Shown one piece after another: positions 7,624-12,470 of a stretch of DNA of 12,470 bases. The stretch is taken from assembly GCA_002455955.1 (NCBI GenBank), contig DKLZ01000071.1:1-12470 (forward strand). The letters are read 5' to 3'. The notes below the pieces were generated by a model. The model was given only the letters and a program-made list of their open reading frames with translations. It did not search any database and was not told the DNA's origin. A program made the translations under genes and the position numbers. Source of the DNA: Dehalococcoidia bacterium UBA6627. Its GTDB lineage: Bacteria > Chloroflexota > Dehalococcoidia > UBA2979. Numbering within the stretch: position 1 is the stretch's first letter; each line of letters opens with the position of its first letter.

Positions 7624-8550
7624 TTAATCGCTTGCTTTCGCTACAGCTGAGAATGCTGCTGCAATCGACACGTCCCGGTCTTCCTCAAGTAACGGATAGG
7701 CGAGAACCTCCCCAATACCTGCATCGATCCACCGCTGCATGCCGTCGACAACCTCTTTTTCCGTCCCAGATACTACGAGATCGTCGAGCAGGTCCTCCCC
7801 ATAACCGTCAGAAACATCGTATCCAGCGGCAGCAAACATGCCCTGATAATTAGGGACACTCGCATACATAGCTAGCTGTTCTCGAGCCATCGTCTTTGCA
7901 AATTCACGATCAGTGGTGAGCGCGATTGGAACGTGCGCCACAAGTGGCGGCGTATCGCGATCTGCTTTCGCAGCACCTGCTTGCATAGCCGGTAATGCTA
8001 TCTCTGAGAGATATTTCAGAGGACTCATCCAAGAGATTGCACCATCGCTCGATTCTCCACATAGTTCGTAAGATTTTGGGCGAAGTGCTGAGGCCATGAC
8101 TGGTACCGGACCATATGGCTTTATCCGCGCCTTCGAACTCGTATGAAAACCCTCGAATCTTACCGAACCTTCGTGAAGGAGTTGGCGAATCGTGTAGAGA
8201 TATTCGCGCAGGTTAGTGAGAGGTTTCGAATACTCAGCTCCGTAGTAGCGCTCCACGAAGAAGGCGGTCGTCGGACCGATACCTAGGCGAAAGCGACCGG
8301 GGCCGAGCTCTTCAATGGCCATTGTCTCTTGAGCGAAAGCTACAGGATGTCTCGACCAAGTATGAACGATCGCATTTCCTAGCAGAATCCGCTCTGTCTT
8401 CGCGGCAGCTGCTGCGAAGACAGGAAGCATGTCAACACCACCAGCACCACCCATTGTCGCCCATGCTGCCTGAACACCGGCAGTTTCAGCCTGAATAATT
8501 TGTTCCACTGCGGCAGGGGCACTGCGAGCTAGTATCGAGACACCGAACAT
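7624..8550 (-). CDS. LLM-class flavin-dependent oxidoreductase (luciferase-like)
   Basis: This 308-residue bacterial-luciferase-like protein is probably an FMN- or F420-dependent oxidoreductase or monooxygenase. The N-terminal strand FGVSILAR, the TERILLGNAIVHTWSRHPVA segment (52-71), and EELGPGRFRLGIGP at 80-93 are typical of the family. KPYGPVPVMASALRPKSYELCGE (144-166) matches the usual P-[VI]-x-[VI]-A-x-x-x-P-x-x-x-E-L-A-G phosphate-binding region. The C-terminal VSGTEKEVVDGMQRWIDAGIGEVL (260-283) is the common closing segment. GAGGAG lies about 6 bases before the ATG. It starts 34 bases after the degenerate SDR and is followed 57 bases later by the CoA-transferase. Whether it uses FMNH2 or F420 cannot be told, and the substrate is unknown. 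Confidence 0.9.
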   Translation of the reverse strand: MFGVSILARSAPAAVEQIIQAETAGVQAAWATMGGAGGVDMLPVFAAAAAKTERILLGNAIVHTWSRHPVAFAQETMAIEELGPGRFRLGIGPTTAFFVERYYGAEYSKPLTNLREYLYTIRQLLHEGSVRFEGFHTSSKARIKPYGPVPVMASALRPKSYELCGESSDGAISWMSPLKYLSEIALPAMQAGAAKADRDTPPLVAHVPIALTTDREFAKTMAREQLAMYASVPNYQGMFAAAGYDVSDGYGEDLLDDLVVSGTEKEVVDGMQRWIDAGIGEVLAYPLLEEDRDVSIAAAFSAVAKASD

Positions 8551-8584
8551 AGGTACTCCTCTTTTGGCCTACCTCAGCCATTAA

Positions 8585-9418
8585 TCAAGCGTGAACAACG
8601 ATTGCTCCATCTACAACAACATTTTCACTATCAACAAATGCTGCAAGCTCCGAACAAAGGTATACAACCGCCCCTTGCAAATCATCTGGGCGCCCGAGCC
8701 GACGAAGCGGAATGTATCGCTCGAGGATCGCACGAACTTCTTCATCTCTCTGGACTCCAGGGACATCGTCAAAGAATCCTAATCCAAGTGAGTTCACCGT
8801 AACGCCTGAGCGTCCCCATTCGAGTCCAAGTGATTTCGTATAACCCATCACAGCACCTTGGGAAGCACCAAAGATTGCGGCGTTCGGGATACCTCGATCG
8901 TGAAGAATCGAAACAAGAGTGACAATCCGACCATAACCACGCGCGACCATGCGCCGCCCAACGGCTTGGGTCGCAACGAAAACTGAAGTGGCATTTCGAT
9001 CGAACTCACGTTGCCATTCGTCAACAGTGGTGTCGAGCACCGGCTTGATATTTGCGCCGTGTTGAGAATTAACAAGTATGTCGAATGGGGCGATATCTGT
9101 TTCGAGATTATCAACTACTGCTTCGACTGCCTTCGGATCTGTGAGATCAACTCTGCATATACTGCCATTGCGCCCAAGCTCCCTCACAGCCGAAGAAATC
9201 GCAGTAGCAGCAGCCTCCTCTTCTGCATCGTCTCTGAGTGTTGTAATGGAAACGTCGGCACCAGCTTCAGCAAGAGCAAGTGCCAAGGAGGAACCCAGTG
9301 AACCAATAGCTCCCGTCACTAGTGCGTGGCGTCCACTAAGGTCGAAAGGATTGACACCTCCAAGATCATACTCGTCATCAGGGACCGACATTGGAGGGAC
9401 AGGGATCTGTATTGCCAT
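8585..9418 (-). CDS. SDR-family protein with degenerate active site (possible pseudoenzyme)
   Basis: This is an intact 277-residue short-chain dehydrogenase/reductase fold protein. The MAIQ start at 9418 is chosen because AAGGA lies 7 bases upstream and it begins 4 bases after the preceding gene stops; an ATG at 9484 would overlap that gene and add 22 residues of non-SDR sequence. Key residues are altered: the glycine motif reads TGAIGSLG (35-42) instead of TGxxxGxG, the NNAG motif reads NSQHG (117-121), and the catalytic YxxxK reads FGASQ, with Phe183 (codon TTT) and Gln187 (codon CAA). Ser170 and Asn142 seem retained. The flanking segment AVMGYTKSLGLEWG aligns cleanly, so this is not a misalignment. 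No frameshift is present. It may be a structural partner of the adjacent canonical SDR. Confidence 0.88.
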   Translation of the reverse strand: MAIQIPVPPMSVPDDEYDLGGVNPFDLSGRHALVTGAIGSLGSSLALALAEAGADVSITTLRDDAEEEAAATAISSAVRELGRNGSICRVDLTDPKAVEAVVDNLETDIAPFDILVNSQHGANIKPVLDTTVDEWQREFDRNATSVFVATQAVGRRMVARGYGRIVTLVSILHDRGIPNAAIFGASQGAVMGYTKSLGLEWGRSGVTVNSLGLGFFDDVPGVQRDEEVRAILERYIPLRRLGRPDDLQGAVVYLCSELAAFVDSENVVVDGAIVVHA

Positions 9419-9422
9419 TAAT

Positions 9423-10217
9423 CTATCCTTCCGCAATCGGTGCGTAACCTGCAGGTAGCAAACCACCAGCAATTGCACCTCCATCGAGCAGGACAGTCTC
9501 CCCTGACATATATGCTGACGCGTCTGAGGCGAGAAAGATTGCTAGTGGTCCCATTTCTCTCGACCAACCAGTTCTTCCAACCGGCTGACCAGCATTCCGT
9601 TGCTCACGAAGATTGAGGTCAATCTCCTTCGGAATCAATCCTGGAGCGATACACGTGCAGCGGATGTTTTCGCGCGCGTAGGTCATCGCCAATGCCTTGG
9701 TTAGTTGAATCACTCCACCTTTAGCTATCGAATACATGAAATTATTTCGCCCGCCACGGTATCCCCATCCGGAAGTGAGATTAATGATGTTGCCACCTCC
9801 GTTTTGCAGAAAATGCGGAACGATCGCTCGAGAGCAATAGAACGCCGAACTGAGATTGACATCGATTCCAATGCGCCAGTCATCATCATCTAACTCGGGG
9901 AAGGTTTTTCCTCGACCTCGATCAGTGATCCCAGCATTGTTAATCAGGATGTCGATCTTGCCAAACTGATCAACCGCGTCTTCAGTCATCGCTTTCACCT
10001 GGTCAGTAACTGTGACATCGGTCGAGCCTATGGCCATTCGACGTCCTTTAGCCTCGACAAGTGCCTTTGTTTGCTCGAGAGGATCTAGTCGCCGAGCAGC
10101 ACCATAGATATCGGCTCCGGCGTCAGCCATAGCAAGAGCCATAGCGCGACCGAGACCGGTGCCCGCACCAGTGATGATTGCAGTTTTACCACTCAAATCG
10201 AACTGCTCAAGAATCAT
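9423..10217 (-). CDS. SDR-family NAD(P)-dependent oxidoreductase, canonical active site
   Basis: This is a 264-residue classical short-chain dehydrogenase/reductase that interconverts an alcohol and a ketone, or a similar pair. The cofactor motif TGAGTGLG is at 16-23, NNAG at 93-96, the catalytic serine is Ser149 and the YxxxK motif YSIAK puts the pair at Tyr162 and Lys166. Basic residues after the second strand (AARRLD, 41-45) suggest NADP(H), though not firmly. The MILEQF start at 10217 is preferred to an ATG at 10295: it overlaps the MFS stop as TAATG, implying translational coupling, whereas the longer reading adds 26 residues of read-through from the MFS gene. AAGGAAGAG lies upstream. 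It precedes the degenerate SDR by 4 bases. Confidence 0.92.
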   Translation of the reverse strand: MILEQFDLSGKTAIITGAGTGLGRAMALAMADAGADIYGAARRLDPLEQTKALVEAKGRRMAIGSTDVTVTDQVKAMTEDAVDQFGKIDILINNAGITDRGRGKTFPELDDDDWRIGIDVNLSSAFYCSRAIVPHFLQNGGGNIINLTSGWGYRGGRNNFMYSIAKGGVIQLTKALAMTYARENIRCTCIAPGLIPKEIDLNLREQRNAGQPVGRTGWSREMGPLAIFLASDASAYMSGETVLLDGGAIAGGLLPAGYAPIAEG

Positions 10218-11539
10218 TAACTGCTCTCTTCCTTCACTGCTTCGACCGACGATCCCTCTGCACCTGGCATCACCCGTGATACCACGTAGCGCCAATTGCT
10301 GGCGCTCAGGATGGCAATCATGGCAGCAACTGCGATGCCTAGTGCAATAAAGAGTGAGCTCGCACCTGTTCGATCAGCGATTACTCCAAGCGGGGCAGCC
10401 ATCATCGGCATCGTACTGAAAGTCAGCATCATGATGCTCATAATCCGTCCGAAATATTCTGGGCGAGCAGAAACCATGAACATCGTCATATTCACAGTTT
10501 GGAACGCTGTGAGTGCGAATCCTAGGAACAAGATCGCAAAGATTGCACCACTAAAACCATAGACCGCTCCCAAAATACCAAGCAAAATAAGACCGAGTGC
10601 TGTGCATTGCCCGGTAGCAAACTGCAACATCGGCTTGCGCGGATATTCAGTAAGCATCGCAATCAGCAATGACCCGACCACTGCACCAATGCCTGATACA
10701 GCCATCAACACACCGACATTCGATGAGTCCATACCAAGATCACGTTCTACAAAACCAGGCAATAGAGCAATGTGAGGCATAGCAAAGATGGCTGTAATGA
10801 AGGACAGCAACAATAAGAAGCGTAATGTCTTGTCCGTTATCACATAGTGGATGCCGTCACGAATCTCGCTCAGCATATCGCCCCGCTGGTCTTCAATCGG
10901 ACGTCCATGAACTCTCGGAACTAGAAACAAGCCTAGAAGGCTAATGAAGTAGAATCCGGCCATCGTGAAATATGCAGCTTCCACGCCATTCCATACAATC
11001 AGCATTCCAGCCAACGCAGGCCCGATCAGTCGCGTTCCATTCATTGCCGCATTACCCATCGCCATTGCACTCATGAGCTGTTTCTCGCCGACGACCAGAG
11101 CCATGAGCGGCTGGCGAGCCGGCATACCGATCGCAAACCACGTTCCCTGAAACAGACCAAGGACAAACAAAAGCTCAACCGTCATCCGGTCGGTAACAAT
11201 CAACGTTGAAGTAATCAAAGCCACAACGACAATCCCAACCTGAGTCAAGATGGCCAAGTCACGTTTGTTGAATCGATCAGCGATTGCTCCACCGAAAAGC
11301 GAAAACAAGAGTAGTGGAAGACCAAAAGCAAACATCATAAGCCCGGTTGCGCCAAAGCTTTCAGTCAGTTCCCACGCAAGAACACCACGAGCGACCTGCT
11401 GAATCTGCATACCAATAAAGGCTAAAACTGAAGAAGCCCAGAGGTATCGGTAGTCGCGATTTTGAAATACGTCTAACGCTTTTCGGAGTGATGGGCGATT
11501 CCCACCTGCCATGTTAGATCTATCGCTACCAGCTCTCAT
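10217..11539 (-). CDS. Major facilitator superfamily transporter (MFS_3-like)
   Basis: This 440-residue integral membrane protein has about 12 hydrophobic segments in two halves, joined by a hydrophilic loop at about 208-235 (HGRPIEDQRGDMLSEIRDG). The MFS signature GGAIADRFNKR is at 83-93 after the second membrane segment, and the second half has a related GVIADRTG at 385-392. The pattern is of the drug/enterobactin-exporter-like branch. Two ATGs are possible, 11539 and 11512 (MAGGNRP), and neither has a strong Shine-Dalgarno, so the start is uncertain by 9 residues. It is the first gene of the operon and probably imports the substrate or exports a product; direction cannot be decided from sequence. 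Confidence 0.9.
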   Translation of the reverse strand: MRAGSDRSNMAGGNRPSLRKALDVFQNRDYRYLWASSVLAFIGMQIQQVARGVLAWELTESFGATGLMMFAFGLPLLLFSLFGGAIADRFNKRDLAILTQVGIVVVALITSTLIVTDRMTVELLFVLGLFQGTWFAIGMPARQPLMALVVGEKQLMSAMAMGNAAMNGTRLIGPALAGMLIVWNGVEAAYFTMAGFYFISLLGLFLVPRVHGRPIEDQRGDMLSEIRDGIHYVITDKTLRFLLLLSFITAIFAMPHIALLPGFVERDLGMDSSNVGVLMAVSGIGAVVGSLLIAMLTEYPRKPMLQFATGQCTALGLILLGILGAVYGFSGAIFAILFLGFALTAFQTVNMTMFMVSARPEYFGRIMSIMMLTFSTMPMMAAPLGVIADRTGASSLFIALGIAVAAMIAILSASNWRYVVSRVMPGAEGSSVEAVKEESS

Positions 11540-11926
11540 ACGGAGTAGTTCACGCCGGAAGTTAGAGATACATCCACGAAAGACGACATTGGTCTGCTAA
11601 GACACGAAATACCGTCACAATCGTCATTAGCGATAGTCGACCATATGAGAGCCTCACCTTGGATTAGAGTTTGGGGAGTGCTGCGATTCACTTATGATCC
11701 TGTCATATCTTGATGATGATCTGCGACACAGACAGTATCGAACCTTCGTGACTAGAAGAAGTTCTGAAATCTTACTACGAGAATTATCCGTTCTCAGTGT
11801 ACGACCGGATCAAAACCACAGGCTCAAGCACTCGGTGATTATTCTTGTGTTACATACTCATTCCGCCTTGGACGAAGTGATTATTTTTAAGGTTCCGTAT
11901 ATCGAATAGTAGGTGCGGATAATCAA
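11540..11926. other. 387-base gap without a convincing gene
   Basis: This gap lies between the start of the MFS-led operon and the end of yqgE. It should hold the operon's promoter (read leftward), but no clear -35/-10 pair was found. Its right part is A/T-rich and contains a direct repeat, GTGATTATTCTT at 11835-11846 and GTGATTATTTTT at 11877-11888, 42 bases apart, with an inverted ATAATCA at 11919-11925. A 71-codon plus-strand frame at 11694-11909 has no good ribosome site and no recognisable motif, so it was not called. Confidence 0.5.
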
Positions 11927-12457
11927 CTAATTTAGGGTGATGTCACGAGGATAAAAAGTGAAGAGCTGAAGATCATCAGCCTGCCTGCGTAGCACATTAC
12001 GCCAAAGCAAATCTGGTTCCGAAGTAAATACATCACCCGATACACTGTTAACAACGAACCAAGCACCAGCAGCAAGCTCTGCCGCAAGCTGACCACCTAC
12101 CCAGCTAGCGTGGCCTTTGAACAACCGAACCTGCCCAGTACCAGATGATGGCGGCTTAACAAGATTCACCAAGGACAGTTCATCGCCGATCGGTACTTCG
12201 TTACTCAAAGCAGATGTGAGCCCCAGAACAACATCGGGAGCAACCGGACCGCCATTGAATAATGTCGCAGGCACAGCAAGGTGTGATGTCCACTGGGGGA
12301 AATGTTCGTCGATATCGATCTCTAGAGGACGATTCAGGATGATGCCGAAAGTCCCGGCGGTGCCATGCTCACCAATCAACACAACCGCCCGTTCGAAGTT
12401 CGGATCATCGAGAAGCGGGGTAGCAATAAGGAGCTGTCCAGCAACCGGTTCTAACAT
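11927..12457 (-). CDS. yqgE: YqgE/AlgH family protein
   Basis: This is a 176-residue member of the conserved YqgE/AlgH (DUF179) family, whose molecular function is not settled. Diagnostic segments are LLIATPLLDDPNFERAVVLI near the N-terminus (9-28), GTFGIILNRP (35-44), NGGPV (68-72), FKGHASWVGGQLAAEL (113-128), GAW (131-133) and the C-terminal LWRNVLRRQ (151-159). The C-terminal form resembles the mycobacterial Rv0038 type and is the best lineage clue in the window. The ATG at 12457 is very close to the right edge; an in-frame TGA lies two codons upstream, so the reading frame is complete. No Shine-Dalgarno is visible in the 13 upstream bases. It is likely a conserved housekeeping gene bordering the catabolic region. 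Confidence 0.93.
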   Translation of the reverse strand: MLEPVAGQLLIATPLLDDPNFERAVVLIGEHGTAGTFGIILNRPLEIDIDEHFPQWTSHLAVPATLFNGGPVAPDVVLGLTSALSNEVPIGDELSLVNLVKPPSSGTGQVRLFKGHASWVGGQLAAELAAGAWFVVNSVSGDVFTSEPDLLWRNVLRRQADDLQLFTFYPRDITLN

Positions 12458-12470
12458 CTGTCAATAATCT

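Noticed and set aside
9078..9458. 126-codon plus-strand frame antisense to the degenerate SDR
   Set aside because: The serine/alanine-rich composition is typical of an antisense shadow. I considered it because the SDR looks degenerate, but the SDR frame is intact and aligns along its whole length.
9419..9484. Longer start for the degenerate SDR
   Set aside because: The added 22 residues overlap the upstream SDR gene and do not resemble an SDR N-terminus, while the MAIQ start has its own ribosome site.
10218..10295. Longer start for the canonical SDR
   Set aside because: It would read through the end of the MFS gene in another frame. The TAATG stop-start overlap gives a better start.
11694..11909. 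71-codon plus-strand frame in the large gap
   Set aside because: The nearest GGGGAG is about 15 bases from the ATG, too far for a good start, and the product has no motif or clear fold.
12117..12467. 116-codon plus-strand frame antisense to yqgE
   Set aside because: yqgE is strongly supported by conserved motifs, so this is an antisense shadow.

Overview
The window looks like accessory metabolism in a bacterium of about 50% GC (judged by eye). The best lineage clue is the YqgE protein at the right end. Its short form with a C-terminal LW..VLRRQ motif and a P.D...N ending resembles the actinobacterial (Rv0038-like) YqgE rather than the proteobacterial form. Together with an LLM-class flavin enzyme and a Baeyer-Villiger monooxygenase, this suggests an Actinomycetota member of moderate GC, perhaps an environmental acidimicrobial lineage. 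A marine Chloroflexota origin is not excluded. No tRNA, rRNA, CRISPR array, transposase or integrase was seen.

Layout from left to right: (1) the first 22 codons of an unidentified minus-strand gene leave the window at base 1; (2) a plus-strand pair follows, an HSL-type alpha/beta hydrolase and a Baeyer-Villiger-type flavin monooxygenase; (3) converging on it is a minus-strand pair, a fumarase/aspartase-superfamily lyase followed by a DUF6282 metal-dependent hydrolase-like protein, with stop and start codons overlapping as TGATG; (4) a plus-strand cyclophilin stands alone; (5) a five-gene minus-strand operon runs from 11539 to 6259 in the order MFS transporter, canonical SDR, degenerate SDR, LLM-class flavin oxidoreductase, acetyl-CoA hydrolase/CoA-transferase; (6) a gene-poor gap of 387 bases is followed by yqgE on the minus strand.

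How the genes may work together (inference): the esterase and monooxygenase form the usual ketone-to-ester-to-alcohol-plus-acid couple. The large operon supplies a transporter, alcohol/ketone redox chemistry, a flavin oxidoreductase and CoA activation of a carboxylate. The lyase and DUF6282 pair could cleave a C-N, C-O or C-C bond and then hydrolyse a product. The locus therefore looks like a catabolic island for a small organic compound, possibly an alicyclic or terpenoid-like ketone, but the substrate cannot be read from sequence.

The most notable observation is the second SDR. It is intact and in a tightly spaced operon, but its YxxxK active site reads FxxxQ and its glycine-rich motif and NNAG motif are also altered, while the SDR encoded directly upstream of it is fully canonical. 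This suggests an enzyme/pseudoenzyme SDR pair.
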